Below are positions 1 to 12,689 of a DNA stretch of 64,000 bases, in pieces. Positions within the stretch are counted from its first letter, which is position 1; each line of letters starts with the position of its first letter. A model generated the notes under the pieces. The model was not told the origin of the DNA. It was given only the letters and a program-made list of their open reading frames with translations, and ran no database searches. Origin of the DNA: Flaccisagitta enflata (lineage: Eukaryota > Chaetognatha > Sagittoidea > Aphragmophora); NCBI GenBank assembly GCA_965153355.1, contig OZ231126.1, positions 69,812,001-69,876,000 on the forward strand, written 5' to 3'. A program made the position numbers and the translations under genes.

Positions 1-486
1 TTTTTATGTCAAACTTATATCAGTTGTTGTGTTTTATATGTAAAGCGAAAGCTTACTTTTACACACAAAGCAAGAAATCCGGAAATGATGCAAAGCACTT
101 CATTTTCTTTCTTAAACAGTGTGGGCCACCAGTGTAAGATTGTCCATTGATAAAAGGTGATATGATGAAGACTTAAGTATTTACCAACTTTAACATCATT
201 TGTGACCAATTTACCAACTGCGACTCAAAATATAAAAAAAAATGATAATATTGTATGAATATAACATATATTAACATAATATAAGATTTTTTTACTTTTT
301 GGGCGATTTTATTTCAAATTCTCACAAACTACAAACTACTTGACCTGAAATCTTGATACAAAAAATCTTGATATAAAAAATTTAAAACTATGGTTTTGAA
401 ACAAAAAACTTAAAACTATGGTTTTTTTTCATCTTTGAGAAAAAGCTTGATAGAATCCGACAACTCAGCTGGATCACCCTGTAGTG
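1..486. other. AT-rich stretch, nothing recognised
   Basis: AT-rich sequence with short A and T runs. No coding frame, splice-bounded exon or repeat family was recognised. Confidence 0.5.
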
Positions 487-554
487 CAGACGGACCAACG
501 GACCAATGGACAGACAGACAAAGCCTTCTAAAGAGTTACATGTCCGCAACTAAA
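487..554 (-). mobile_element. Hairpin-ended element, terminal remnant
   Basis: Minus strand reads a T-flanked stem AGTTGCGGACATGTAACT, then CTT..AGAAGGCTTTGTC and degenerate CCGT/GGTC tetranucleotides. This is the hairpin end of the dispersed family described at 31117. Only this end remains. Confidence 0.6.
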
Positions 555-922
555 GTGAATTCCCGAGAGATTACACGAGAATCACGAAAAAAGGTTATTT
601 TTCCTTGAAAAAATTACATGTCATCAATCCGGGCGTCTAAACTTGAGATCAGGGATGTGGCATAGGGGAAAAGCTCCCACACTCGTTGCCTAGATAACCC
701 CTTTATTCACTAGCTGATAAGTTCATCAGATCTTTTTTTCATGTTTTGTTTACTGCTAAATGAAGAAGAAAAAAGTAAAGACCACCGTCCTAATGATAAC
801 GAACAAAATACTGAACTGAAATTTTTATCATTTTTTCAAATTTCAAAATACTGGGATTGAAATAAAGGAAATTGTTCATAATCATCAATTATTTCAGATG
901 AAGTTGAGAAAATAGGGTAAAC

Positions 923-1478
<556 letters not shown>

Positions 1479-1539
1479 CGATTTTTTTTCCGGAAGAAAT
1501 GCGAGAAAAAATAAAAAATAACGTGCAGAAAAAAAGAAA

Positions 1540-1733
<194 letters not shown>

Positions 1734-1953
1734 TTTGTTTATTTGTTAATTTGTCTTTTGTTTGTCTGTGTGTGGATGAAGCAAAGCAGTCGAGCAAGAG
1801 CAGGGAAACTTAGCATAAAACATTAAAAGCTACTTAGCCGATACCAGCGGCTTCTGTGTACCTATGTCAACCCACGCTTTTCTTCATTTTTCCCATAACT
1901 CGAAAGAAATAGTAATCTAGTAAAAGCAGGCCTATATATTATTGAGTTTCCCT

Positions 1954-1974
1954 CCCCCCCCCCCCGCGGGGGGG
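1954..1974. other. C-run/G-run palindrome
   Basis: Twelve C residues, a GCG centre and a run of G residues form a GC-only self-complementary hairpin in an otherwise mixed 230-bp stretch (1820-2050) with no other recognised feature. Confidence 0.7.
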
Positions 1975-2052
1975 AAAAATCAATGGGTTTGGAGATGGGG
2001 AACGGAAAGGAAGGGGGAAAAAGAGAAAAGAAGAAAATTTGGGGAAAATATA

Positions 2053-2648
2053 ACTATGGCAAAGAAAAAAAGCGAACACTTTGTTTTGCTAGTTTCTGCT
2101 AAACTATGGGCCTGAACCATAAAAAATCCATGACCGTTTTAAAGCTCTGCAAAAAATCTTCCAAATGCGACGTTGCTGGTTATTGTAGCTTTATTCGTTT
2201 AGAAATGGCAATGGTTTGAAGAAAAAAATCGCTGATTGAAAAAAGTGCTTATTTCAATTCTTTTCCAATGACGAATTTTAGTCTTTCTGTTTTTGTCAAT
2301 TATGCAGCTCAGGATTATCGTAGCTACTTGTTATCCATGAGCAAATTAAAGAGCTTTAAATTTTCTTTAAAATGGCGCCAAGAACGAATTAATAACTTGG
2401 TGCGTTTAATTTTTATTTTAGAATAAAGATAACCCATGGAAATGGTGTAGTGAATTTCCAAACTCTTGACCACCTGTCTTCATTCTAATGCCATTTCTAA
2501 ACGGATAGAGCTAGAACATCCAGCAAGGTCTTACTTGAAAGATCTTTCGCAGATCTTCAAAATGGTCATGGATTTTGCTATGTTTTTCTCATTGCTTGGA
2601 TGTGAAACATTGACAAACAAGTTGTTCGCTTTTTTATTTTGCCATAGT
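2053..2648. mobile_element. TA-flanked MITE, family X
   Basis: Left end TA|ACTATGGCAAAG and right end TTTTGCCATAGT|TA are inverted repeats, and inverted homology continues inward for about 200 bp (shared block TTTAGAAATGGCA on both arms). The TA on both sides fits a Tc1/mariner-type target duplication. No transposase frame is present, so it is non-autonomous. Related pieces lie at 23380, 23860, 30392 and 34640. Confidence 0.8.
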
Positions 2649-2651
2649 TAA

Positions 2652-2799
<148 letters not shown>

Positions 2800-3005
2800 G
2801 CTCTTCTTTTTTTTCAAACGTAATAATAATGTCATTGAGTTTTTCTCATTGGGATGGCATTTAATAGTTAAATTCAAATATTAACTCATTTTCTGTGTCC
2901 AAAAACTTTGTCTTTTCGCTTTCGCAAAAACATTGCGCACAGTTTAGATAAGATTTTTTTTAGGATGCTTAATTGGCGCATCCGCCCTCTTACGACTCGA
3001 TACTA

Positions 3006-3308
3006 GGGTGGTCACGAAATAGGGTCAAATTTCAAAAAATAATATACTCTAGTTTTTTGCAAAAATGTACCAAAAAAGAAGGTTTTCCCACAAGTAGAGG
3101 TCTAAATTTGAAGATCAAACCATGGCGGCAAAACTATAGGCTTCCTATGGCATTAAAAAAATCCCCATAGCAACCCTATAGTTTTGCCGACAAGGTTTCT
3201 TGTTTGATTTCACACCCCAGCTTGAGAGAAATCCTGCTTTTATTGAACATATGTGCAAAAGGCTCAAGTATATCAATATATGAAATTTGACCCAATTCCG
3301 GACCACCC
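3006..3308. mobile_element. TA-flanked MITE, GGGTGGTC ends
   Basis: Ends TA|GGGTGGTC and GACCACCC|TA are inverted. A second inverted block GGGTCAAATTTCA lies inside each end, as do matching ACTATAG..GCAAAACTATAG segments. Length 303 bp, TA target duplication, no coding capacity. Confidence 0.8.
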
Positions 3309-3400
3309 TACTCGATACCCCAAACCATAGCGGATGAGCTACATGTATCCGTATTTCTGCCACTTCAAAAACCAAAAGGACGAGATTTTGTCTTGTCGGA

Positions 3401-3590
3401 TTTTTAGTCGCGTGCACGGGACTCTACAACCCGCTTTGTCCGTCGGTCGGTCGGTCGGTCGGTCACACTTTACTTTTTTTATGATTTTATTTCTTTGACC
3501 TCACTGCTCCTGCCCACCTGGTCTGGTGACCTCAAATATGGCCCCTGCCCACCCGCACGCGACTTCGCTAGCCGTGTATCCGGCCTTGTT
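3401..3590 (+). mobile_element. Hairpin-ended (HINE-like) element
   Basis: Begins TTTTTAGTCGCGTGCACGG (stem slightly broken), then ACTCTACAACCCGCTTTGTC, a (CGGT)n core, the block CTGCCCACCTGGTCTGGTGAC, then GCACGCGACT and the terminal GTGTATCCGGCCTTGTT. Same layout as the copy at 31117. Confidence 0.8.
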
Positions 3591-3720
3591 AGTTGCAGAC
3601 TCGCGACTCCAGAGCCTATTGTGTCGGTCGGTCGGTTGGTTTGTTGGTTGGTAACCAAAACAAAATATTCATTATTCCGCTCCTGCCCAGCCGTCCACGA
3701 CTTCATCTGACAGTGAACTT
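3591..3720 (+). mobile_element. Second, degenerate hairpin-ended copy
   Basis: Directly abuts the previous copy: degenerate stem, a (GGTC/GGTT)n core and the box GCTCCTGCCCAGCCGTCCACGAC. The 3' terminal box is missing. Confidence 0.5.
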
Positions 3721-4089
3721 TGTAGTAGACTTTACACACTTCGAAAGACTTCGGAAGAAGCCTCATGAAAATACCATGTTATGAGACTTTGCATGGAGTT
3801 CATAAACACTATGGAGGAGGTCGGAAAAATAGGGGCAAAAAAATTCGTATTGTAGGAGTACAGTAAATGCCACTTAAAATAAATGCACAAATTGTATCAC
3901 TTTTGGTAAAATCTAATTGATTCTGATTGTTTCATTACCTACAAGTGCTTCTTTCCCAATGCCTTACTTGTCCTTAAAATGCCCCAGAGTACTGACAGAC
4001 TAGACCTAGTTGTCCTACAGTTGTCCCAGACTTGTCCTTAAGTTGTCCTAAAAGTGTAAGTAACTTACACTTGGTTCGAAATTGAATCT

Positions 4090-4470
4090 GACGAACAACG
4101 GCCAACGAGACGGAATCTAGTCATCGACGAGGAAGGAGAAAGGCGAAGAATGAACGTACTGAAAGTGGAAGCGGCAAGACTGGAAGTGAGAAAAAATTTT
4201 TTCAATGTACGCGCGGCGAATGTCTGGAATGCGATTCCCGATGAAGTGCGAGCAAAAAAAACGGTTAACGGATTCAAAAATGCATATGATAAGTGGAAGG
4301 GCACAAACCCAACGGAAGTATAGTAGATCAAGTGACGTACTTGCCATGGAAACTGGAAAAAAACAATCTACTATACGCATATCGGAGGAAAAAAAACGAG
4401 GCCCCCGCAATGCGAACGGGAGTTCGCCTAGGGGCGCTAACGCCTTACCTTACCTTACCTTACCTTACTC
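4090..4470 (+). mobile_element. LINE 3' fragment (post-RT C-terminus plus tail)
   Basis: Reading from 4090 gives 77 codons to TAG at 4321, including RKNFFNVRAANVWNAIPDEV and NGFKNAYDKW. This aligns with RRNFFAIRAAKKWNKLPEIV and NAFKNAYDKW in the LINE at 5250. A short 3' UTR follows and ends in a (CTTAC)n tail at 4443-4468. It is a 5'-truncated insertion in the left arm of the foldback. Confidence 0.85.
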
Positions 4471-5035
4471 TAAGATATCAAGAAAACCCCTTTTCAACCA
4501 AAAGTTTTTATGAAAAATGTTTATTGTTTTTATCAGAATTGTCTGGAATTGTCCAAGAGATATTCTAGAGTTTTCCTAAAATTGTCCTTGAATTGTCCCA
4601 GTTGTCCTAAACTGGTCCCGGTGTTGTCCTAATTACCCTGAGGTTGAACATGTTGTCATAAAGTTATTCCAGAGTTTCCCCAGATTTGCTCAAGACTTAA
4701 AACAGTTTTTTTACAGTTGTGTAAGAGTTGTCCTAGAGATGGCCTAAAATTGTCAAACAGCTGTCCAAAAGTTTTTAGGTGTGATAAAGCACCTCTCCAA
4801 CTGGCAATGTTCATTGGTTGGTTGGTTGGTTGGTCGGATGGTAACATTTGTTTGCAATCCACACATTGTACCTTATTTGCCTATTTTGCCTTGTTCTTCT
4901 GATTATTCAAGAGTTGCTTGAAAGTTCACAGATCCGTTTATGTAAACATGAAAATGTTCAGTACTTGTTCCACCTTATGTCAGCCTTCTCAAGCCTCAAA
5001 TATGGTCTCTTAGACCCCCAGTTCCAAATCAGCCT

Positions 5036-5100
5036 TTTGGGCAGCGGCCCCAATAGGAACACAGTTGTGAAGAACACGGGGGGACTTTCGTTCGTCTATC
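5036..5100 (+). repeat. GGGCAGCGGCC module (composite family C end)
   Basis: TTTTGGGCAGCGGCCCC followed by a degenerate AACACGGGGGGACTTTCGTTCG matches the ends of the composite elements at 11206 and 36607. Its inverted partner GGCCGCTGCCC is at about 7472 and again near 7541. Confidence 0.65.
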
Positions 5101-5119
5101 TTTTTATCGATTGACCATC

Positions 5120-5249
5120 CATCCCCCCATTCAGCCTCTCAGGCCTCAAATCCAGTCTGTCACGCCTCAAATCTGGCCTCTCAGGCCTCAATTAGGGCCT
5201 CTCAGGCCTCAAATTGGGCCTATCAGGCTTTAAATTAGGCCTCTCAGGC
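5120..5249. repeat. GCCTCTCAGGCCTCAAAT minisatellite, left part
   Basis: Seven or so units of a roughly 20-bp repeat, CCTCTCAGGCCTCAAAT plus spacer. The array stops at the LINE junction near 5250 and resumes at 6112. Confidence 0.9.
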
Positions 5250-6111
5250 AAGGTCCTTCATGTCGGAAGATCAAATCCAAGGTACAAGTACTACTTGAAT
5301 GGAGAGGAAGTCGAGGAGGTTAAGGAAGAAAAAGATCTTGGAGTGTACATTGAAGACACGTTAAAGCCAACCAAGCAGTGCACGGCGGCGGCAAAAGCGG
5401 CTAACTTCACACTCGGGCAGATTCAAAGAGCATTTCACTACAGAAAGAAAGAATATCTCGTACCACTATACAAGACATTTGTGAGACCCAAATTGGAACA
5501 TGCAGTTGCGGCATGGTCTCCTTGGCTGGAATCTGACGTAAAGAGCCTAGAAAAAATTCAGGAACGGCTTGTCAGAATGCTCTCGGATGTGAAAGGAGAA
5601 AGCTATGAGGATAAGCTCAAGGACGCAGGTCTGACCACATTGAAAGAACGGCGAGAACGAGGGGATGCTATTCAGACTTTCAAGGTCCTCAAAGGCTTCA
5701 GCAATGTTGATGCGACTAAATGGTTCCAAGCGATCCCTGAAGACGCGAGACCCACAAGAGCGACGGCGACGGTCGACGGCGGTAGAGCGGTGAAGAAAGA
5801 GTCAGTCCTGGTGGTGGAAAGGGCTAGACTGGAGACTCGACGCAATTTTTTCGCAATCCGAGCTGCAAAAAAATGGAACAAATTACCGGAAATAGTTAAG
5901 ACTTGCACATCCATCAACGCATTTAAGAATGCGTACGATAAATGGAGGAAATCCGAACCCATGACAGAGGGCAATTACAGCAACTGCGACGAAAATCATG
6001 ACATCGAGATCATATGATGGAACATTGTCCCGACAATGACGAAACAATGTCTCCGCTATGTCGGCATAAGCTGACCTAGGAGATCTATTCGCTATTCTAT
6101 TCTATTCTATT
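5250..6111 (+). mobile_element. 5'-truncated LINE inserted in a minisatellite
   Basis: An open frame of about 255 codons runs to TGA at 6015. It starts KVLHVGRSNPRYKYY and contains EKDLGVYIED, VPLYKTFVRPKLEHAVAAWS and EKIQERLVRM, then the RRNFFAIRAAKKWN block. This is the segment immediately downstream of the RT catalytic core in CR1/Jockey-like non-LTR retrotransposons; the catalytic YxDD lies upstream and is absent. The 3' end is a (CTATT)n tail at 6092-6111. Both flanks are the same minisatellite, so the insertion site is clear. The intact frame suggests a fairly recent insertion. Confidence 0.9.
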
Positions 6112-7390
6112 AAATAGGGCCTCTCCAGCCTCAAATTAGGCCTCTCAAGTTTTAAACTAGGCCTCTATTTAGGTCTCAGGCCTCAAATCAGTCCTTATGG
6201 CCTTTCTAGCCTCAGGAAAGCTTAAGATTCTTGAAGGCCTTCAATCAACCCTCTATACTATCTCAACTTTTTCAGGTTTTACAGGACTTTGTCCCCTTTG
6301 TAGTTGTTTTGAGAGAAAACTTTTTTTTGGGTTAAGCCTGTCAAAATAGGCTAGATATTCTGTAGAAATAAACAAGTTTTTCACCCGCACCCTGCCTAAG
6401 TATATTGTGCTTGAAGTTTAAGGGGGAGCAGACAGCGGTCCCAAAGGGGTCAATGACCTATGCTTTCACACATATGGGGAATTTTTTCCTTCTCCTCCGT
6501 CCCTCCCCTCTCGGATCCCAGTCTTGAAGCCCAAATCCCAGTCTGGAGGCTCAAATCCCAGCCTTGAGGCCCAAATCCTAGCCTCAAGGCCTAAATCCTA
6601 GCCTAGAGGCCCAAATCTTAGCCTTGAGGTTGGGATCTTGGCCTCTTGGCTAGCATTAAAACCTCGGGGCTGAAATTTTGGCTTCATGGCTGGGATCTGG
6701 CCTCCAGGCTAAGATTTGGCCTCAAGACTGAGAATTGAGCCTTAAGACTGAGATTTGGGCCTCAAGACTAGAATTTGGGCCTCGAGACTGGGATCTGAGG
6801 GGGATGTAGAAAATGAAGAAAAGTCGCAAAAGTGTAAGATGGTCAGTGGTACCCGTGCCCTCCCTGAATAGGTTTTGATTAAAATTGAGGGAGGGAGCAG
6901 GGCAGTGGTCCCTAAAGGGCCGATGTCCTATGCTTTCTCACATGAGGAAATTGATCCTTCTCCTCCTAGTGGTTGGGATTGGGCATTTGAGCTTAGATTT
7001 AGGCCTTTTGGTAGGGGTATTGGGTGTCAGGGCTGGATTTTGTTCTTGAAGTTAGGATTTGAGCTTTGAGGCTGGGATTTAGGCCTTAAGGTCGGTATTT
7101 GGGCCTCAAGCCTGGATTTTGTACTTTAACCTGGGATTCAAACTTTGAGGCTGGGATTTGGCCCTCAAGGCTAGGATTTTGTCCTTGAGACTGGGATATG
7201 GGCCTGGAATCTAAAGTTTGGGCAGAATTAGGTAGAAGTCAATAAAATTTGACAGGATTTAGCAGAATTTGACAGGATTTGGCAGAATTTGGCAGAATCT
7301 TTTTCTGAATTTGATAGAATTTGGTCAAATTTGCTCAAATTTGCTCAAATTTGCTCAAATTTGCTGAACTTGATGGAGTTTGGGTCTTGA
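6112..7390. repeat. Minisatellite with GGCCTCAAG/CTGGGATTTG units
   Basis: The interrupted array resumes at 6112. From about 6520 to 7210 it becomes a diverged 20-22-bp unit (GGGCCTCAAGGCTGGGATTT, in both orientations), then at 7230-7370 a 13-bp GACAGGATTTGGCAG / CAAATTTGCT unit. Embedded GGGCAG(C/T)GGTCCC modules occur near 6430 and 6900. Confidence 0.8.
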
Positions 7391-8289
7391 GTCTGGGGGG
7401 GGGTAGATGTAGAAGAAGGAGAAGGAGAAATTTCCTGATGTGCGAAAGCATAGGTCATTGACCCCTTTGGGGCCGCTGCCCAAAAGGAGAAGGAGAAAAT
7501 TCCCTATATGTGTGAAAGCATAGGTCATCGACACCTTCGATGCCGCTGCCCAAAGAGGGGACCGATCAACCAACCAACCAACCAACCAACCAATGGACTG
7601 ACATAGGGAACTGACAAGCAACTCTCCAACAATTGAAAGGCAACATTTGAATAACTGTTTCTAGGACATCTCTTGAACAACTCTGTAAAAAATGTGGGAT
7701 AATTCTGGTAAAAGATTGAGAGACAACTCAGAGGTTAATTTAGCATGGTTTTAAGACAACTATTTCAACTTCAGGACAATTGGGACAAGCTTTGCACAAG
7801 TCTAGGACCAGTGATATATTCTAGGACAAATTAAGGACAATTCTAGGACAAGTCTAGGACAATTCTTGGACAATTCTAGTAAGATTAATAAACATTTTTT
7901 CAAAAAACTTTGGGCCAAAAGGGAATTTTCATGATATTTTGGAATAAGATACTTACACTTTTAGGTTAATTTGAGGACAAGTCTGGAACAACTGTAGGAC
8001 AACTAGGACTAGTCTTTCAATGCTCTGGGACATGTTAAGAAGAGGTAAGGCATTGGGAAAGGAGCACCTGAAGGTCATTAAACAATCAGAATCAGTTGGA
8101 TTTTACCAAAAAAGATACAATTTGTTCATTAACTTTAGGTGGCATTTACTGTACTTCTACAATACGGATTTTTTTGCCCTTATTTTTCCGACCTCCTCCA
8201 TAGTGTTGATGAACACCGTGTAAAGTCTCATGACATGGTATTTTCATGAGGCTTCTTCCGAAGTCTTTCGAAGTGTGTTTACTCATACA

Positions 8290-8632
8290 GGCTACAGCCA
8301 ACGAGTCTTTCATCCCTCATCTACTACATGTTGAATGTTCCCACGCTGCTCCCGCCATTTCATGTTGATTCCTCCTCGTCTACAGTCTGCCTCGAACTCC
8401 CATACTTACTTTCTTTGTCCATCGCTTCCATCTCTCTTCCTACCTAACTTTTATCTGACTTCCCATCTATCTTTCTTCAGTCTCGCATATCGATAACCTC
8501 TTTTCACCCGATTTCCCTGTGCATGCCTCACTTCGTCACTCTAGCTCTGTCTCTGACTCTTTCTCTGTTCCTTTCACTCTGCATCTTCGTCTTTGTGTCT
8601 CTCTATTCAGTCATTGTCTATACCTTTTCTCA
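8290..8632. other. Pyrimidine-rich unassigned stretch
   Basis: C/T-rich sequence with many CTCTGTCTCT words. No coding frame or repeat family was recognised. Confidence 0.5.
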
Positions 8633-8640
8633 ATGTTTTT

Positions 8641-8852
8641 GACCAGGCCTCAAAGTAGTTAAGGTTTTTGAACTAACTAGTTAATAGTTAACTCAACTAC
8701 TTTTTTCGGTCGTTAACTACTAAAAGTAGTTAAAAATTGAAGCCTTTTTAGTCAATTAGTTAACTAGTTAATTTTGGTAAGTTAACTACAGTTGCGTTTT
8801 TCAAAATGTTAACTAGTTAACAAACTAGTCAAAGTTAACTACTTCGAGTCTT
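8641..8852. mobile_element. AGTTAACTAGTT palindrome MITE, possible hAT
   Basis: CCTCAAAGTAGTTAA at the left and TTAACTACTTCGAGTC at the right are inverted, and the interior is packed with AGTTAACTAGTTAAC palindromes. ATGTTTTT occurs on both flanks (8633-8640 and 8853-8860), an 8-bp candidate target duplication of hAT type. The exact TIR terminus is uncertain by a few bases. Confidence 0.6.
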
Positions 8853-8895
8853 ATGTTTTTCTGCCTCCCTGTTTCTGTCTCCTTGTCTCCCCGTT

Positions 8896-8970
<75 letters not shown>
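8896..8970. repeat. (TC)n microsatellite
   Basis: About 37 TC units directly abutting the 5' edge of the LINE that follows. Confidence 0.97.
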
Positions 8971-8974
<4 letters not shown>

Positions 8975-10993
8975 TGACCTGATTTACCCTGTGATTAAAG
9001 CTTTTTGGGAGGAAGAAAGAGCCTTTGAGCAATGGAATGAAGGAATTATAACAAGTGTTTATAAAGGTAAAGGTGACAGAGAAAAATTAGAGAATCAGCG
9101 AGGAATAACTGTATCAAGCTCAATTGGAACAATAGTTGAGGAAATTATAACCAACAGACTATTGCAAACAATAAGATTCACTCAGGCGCAGGCAGGAGGA
9201 AGAAAAGGTGGCTCAACTACTGACCAAGTTTTCATCCTTAAAGCACTGATAGCACTAGCAATAAAAAGAGGGTTAGATCTCACCATCACCTTTTTCGACA
9301 TCAAAAAGGCTTATGACAGAGCTAACATGGACGATATGTTGCACGTCATTCATGAGCAGGGCTTCACAGGAAAAATCTGGAGACTTACAATGACACTAAA
9401 CAAAAATCTTACGGCAAGAGTTAAAACCAAAGCAGGACTTAGCAGGAAAATAATGAGAGAAACAGGAGGCAAACAAGGAGGTAAATTGCAAAAATGATGG
9501 ATACACTGTCTGAAGAACTTATGTTGAGACATGACATTGGAATCATGCTTGCAGAAACACGATTATGTTGTTTGGAGTATGTGGATGATGTAGGAACTCT
9601 TGCCATTGGATATGACCAACAAGAAAGAACACTAGAGGCTGTCAATGACTTTGCTATCAAAAGACAGCTTGAGTGGGGTGTTGACAAATGCAAAGTCATG
9701 GAAATTGGGAGACATAAAGAAAGGAAAACCAGCTGGAACTTGGGTGAAAAAACCATCAGTAACTGTGAAACATACTGTTACCTTGGAGAAGTAATCTCAA
9801 GAGATGGAAGAAATAAAGCCAACCTTGCTGAAAGATTTAAAAAGATAAAAGGGTCAGTGAGGGCAATTATGACTAGCGCTAAGACTGGCATCATGAAACA
9901 AATTCAAACGAATGTCCTCTTGAGGCTACATGAGGCAGAAACTCTCCCCAAATTCCTCCACAATGCAGAGACATGGACATTGAATGGAGAAGAGAAGAAG
10001 GAAGCTGACAAAATGTTGTTGTGGACATGGAAGCAAATGCTTGGACTGCCAACTACTACACCAACACCAGCAGTCATTTTTGCAACTGGCTCACTATATG
10101 CGGTGATCCAAATTCATATAAAGCAACTCCTCTACCTTCACAAGATTCTGCAAAAAGATGAAGAGCAGTGGGCATATGAGTCATTAAAAGTCCTAGAATC
10201 ATATGATACTGGATGGGCCAAGCAGATAAATGAGGTGATTGATCAATGGGACCTTGAAAGAGACTGGGATAAAATTGGAAAAAAGACCAAAAATGAGTGG
10301 CAAAAAGAAGTTGAAGAAGCTGCCGAGAAAGCCAACAGAGAGCGGCTCAAACAAGAGTTGCACACCAAAGAGCGGGGAGTGTCAAAACTCAAGACAAAAA
10401 CTCAAACGATCCTGCAGACAATAAATGACCCTGACTATCAACGAAAACCTTTAAAGATAATGAACTATGGTTCAGTAGTAATAACAAGAGCAGTAATTAT
10501 GGGTCGCTATGTTGAGTTGCAATGCCAATTTTTCATGTGGCAATGGGAATAAGATTTGCCCTGAGTGTTCTGTGATAGATGATGAAAGCCACCGTATAAA
10601 CTACTGTGTAAAGTATAAAGAAATTAATCTGTATGAAGTAGATGAAAAAATTGATTTTGAACAAATTTACTCAGTAGACATAGACAAAGTTCTTGAAGTA
10701 GCTCAAGTCATTCTCAAAATCTGGGATTTGGGATATGGAAAGAACCAGATGAGGCAAAACCTAAATTAGAAGAGTAGGCAGCTGTTACTTATTTATTTCT
10801 TTATTGTATTGTTATAAAGTTTTTGAAAGTTTTTACGTAATAATACGTAAGATATAATGTAGACATAAAATTGCAGCCGTAGAGTGAAAATGTGATTCTA
10901 AATCATGTCCTTGTACTTAATCACAATGTGGATTTTTGTACGAAAGTGTTATCACTTTAATGGACCATTAAATTCAAATTCAAATTCAAATTC
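8971..10993 (+). mobile_element. LINE with reverse transcriptase, frameshifted
   Basis: Three frames tile one protein. Frame 1 (8971-about 9490) has the fingers motif SVYKGKGD..ENQRGITV, then GGRKGGSTTDQVF and motif A FFDIKKAYD (9291-9317). Frame 2 (from about 9485) has AKMMDTLSEEL, then motif C YVDD (9578-9589) and a long downstream domain. Frame 3 ends with a zinc-binding CPEC..H..C motif (10557-10607) and TAG at 10767. A small deletion separates GGKQGGKL from AKMMDTL, and a second frameshift lies near 10545. The 5' half, including the endonuclease, is missing. The 3' tail is (ATTCAA)n at 10970-10992. Non-LTR clade unresolved; inactive. Confidence 0.92.
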
Positions 10994-11205
10994 TCTCTCT
11001 CTCTTTCCCACTGCCATTGCCTCTTATTCCCAATGCCGATAAGCTAAAACTTTTAAAAGTGAGGATTTTTCAACTTTTTTTTCTTGTATTCTCCAAGTCG
11101 ATTTTTCACTCTTGGCTTTTTTTTTAATATTTCCTTTCACTGAAAAAGTTTCTGCTTTGCAACTTTTTGCACTCAACTATCTCACTCACAATTTTTAAGG
11201 TCTTT

Positions 11206-11640
11206 TGGGCAGCGGCCCCGATGGACACAAAGTCCTGTAGAACACGAGGGGACTTTCGTTCATTTATCCGTTTGTCCATTCGTTTGTCAGTCCCCCCAGT
11301 AGGTCTCGGAAGCCTCAAATCTTCTCTCTCAGGCCTCATATCTACCCTCTCAGGCTTCAAATCTGACTTCTTAGGCCTCAAATCAGCCCTCTCAAGAATC
11401 AAGCAGGTCCTCTTAGGCTTGAAACCAACTATTAGCCATGAGCCATTTCCCTTAGGCCATCTTAGGCCCTCAATCATCTATAATGCTTCATCAACTCTCT
11501 TAGGCTAAAAGAACGAAAGTCCACCTGTGTTTTACAGAACTTTGTTCTTTTTGAGGCCGCTGCCTTACTTCCCCTCATTCAAATCGTTCAATCATGCATA
11601 TTAGGGCAACGGGCATCGCGGACCACATACAGCCCTTTGG
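11206..11640. mobile_element. Composite minisatellite element, family C
   Basis: Left end GGGCAGCGGCCCC..AAAGTCCTGTAGAACAC (11206-11250) and right end GTGTTTTACAGAACTTTGTTC..GGCCGCTGCC (11545-11565) are inverted repeats. Between them is a CTCTCAGGCCTCAAATC minisatellite. Outside the right end is a short tail, GGGCATCGCGGACCAC, the degenerate form of the GGGTACCGCTGACCA module seen at 37215. Confidence 0.75.
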
Positions 11641-11746
11641 CGATCGGTTTACCACCAGTACTGCGATAGCAATTCGCAGGTGTATCCGATTTCATTGAAT
11701 TGCCTTTCATTTAGTAATCCATTCCTCGCTTTAAGCGAGTCGCTTA

Positions 11747-12150
11747 TGTCGCGGTGCACACGAGCAGCAATTTTGGCAAGTCATTTCGCGTGAAATTTTT
11801 AATCTCTCTCTGATTGCAAAAATTTGCATTTCTAAGAACATGACCCTTTTCTTATATATGTTTAGAATAGGGCCTAGTTTTTAGAAATGCAAATTTTTGC
11901 ATTCAGAGACAGATTAAGAATTTCACCTAAAACAAGTCAAGGAATTCTCTTTCAAATTTCTTATTTTTTCACAAGTTTTTTCTACTTTTTATACTGATTT
12001 TGTACATATAAATATTCATCAATGCAAAAAAATTTATAATATGCAGTGAAAATGTAATTTCTTTTTAAAAGATTGTAAATTGATCATGTTGAAATTTTTT
12101 TTCAAAGATGACTCGACCATGAAAATTGCCCCTTCGTGTGCACCATGACT
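11747..12150. mobile_element. TA-flanked MITE, family M
   Basis: TA|TGTCGCGGTGCACACGAG at the left and GTGTGCACCATGACT|TA at the right are inverted. The interior has a second palindrome: AAATTTGCATTTCTAAGAA with its inverse TTTAGAAATGCAAATTT. Two more copies are at 18445 and 29437. Confidence 0.8.
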
Positions 12151-12152
12151 TA

Positions 12153-12689
<537 letters not shown>

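Larger units (their letters stand above)
3731..8281. mobile_element. Giant 4.55-kb foldback element
   Basis: 3731-4070 is matched on the opposite strand by about 7930-8281: CACACTTCGAAAGACTTCGG, then CATGAAAATACCATG, GGAGGAGGTCGGAAAAATA and CAGTAAATGCCAC occur in the same order in both arms at about 85-90% identity by eye. The arms continue with degenerate GTCCTA/TAGGAC-rich sequence (4480-4780 against 7610-7900). The left arm is interrupted by the LINE fragment at 4090. The centre holds a minisatellite, a second LINE fragment and inverted GGGCAGCGGCC modules. No transposase was found. Confidence 0.85.
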
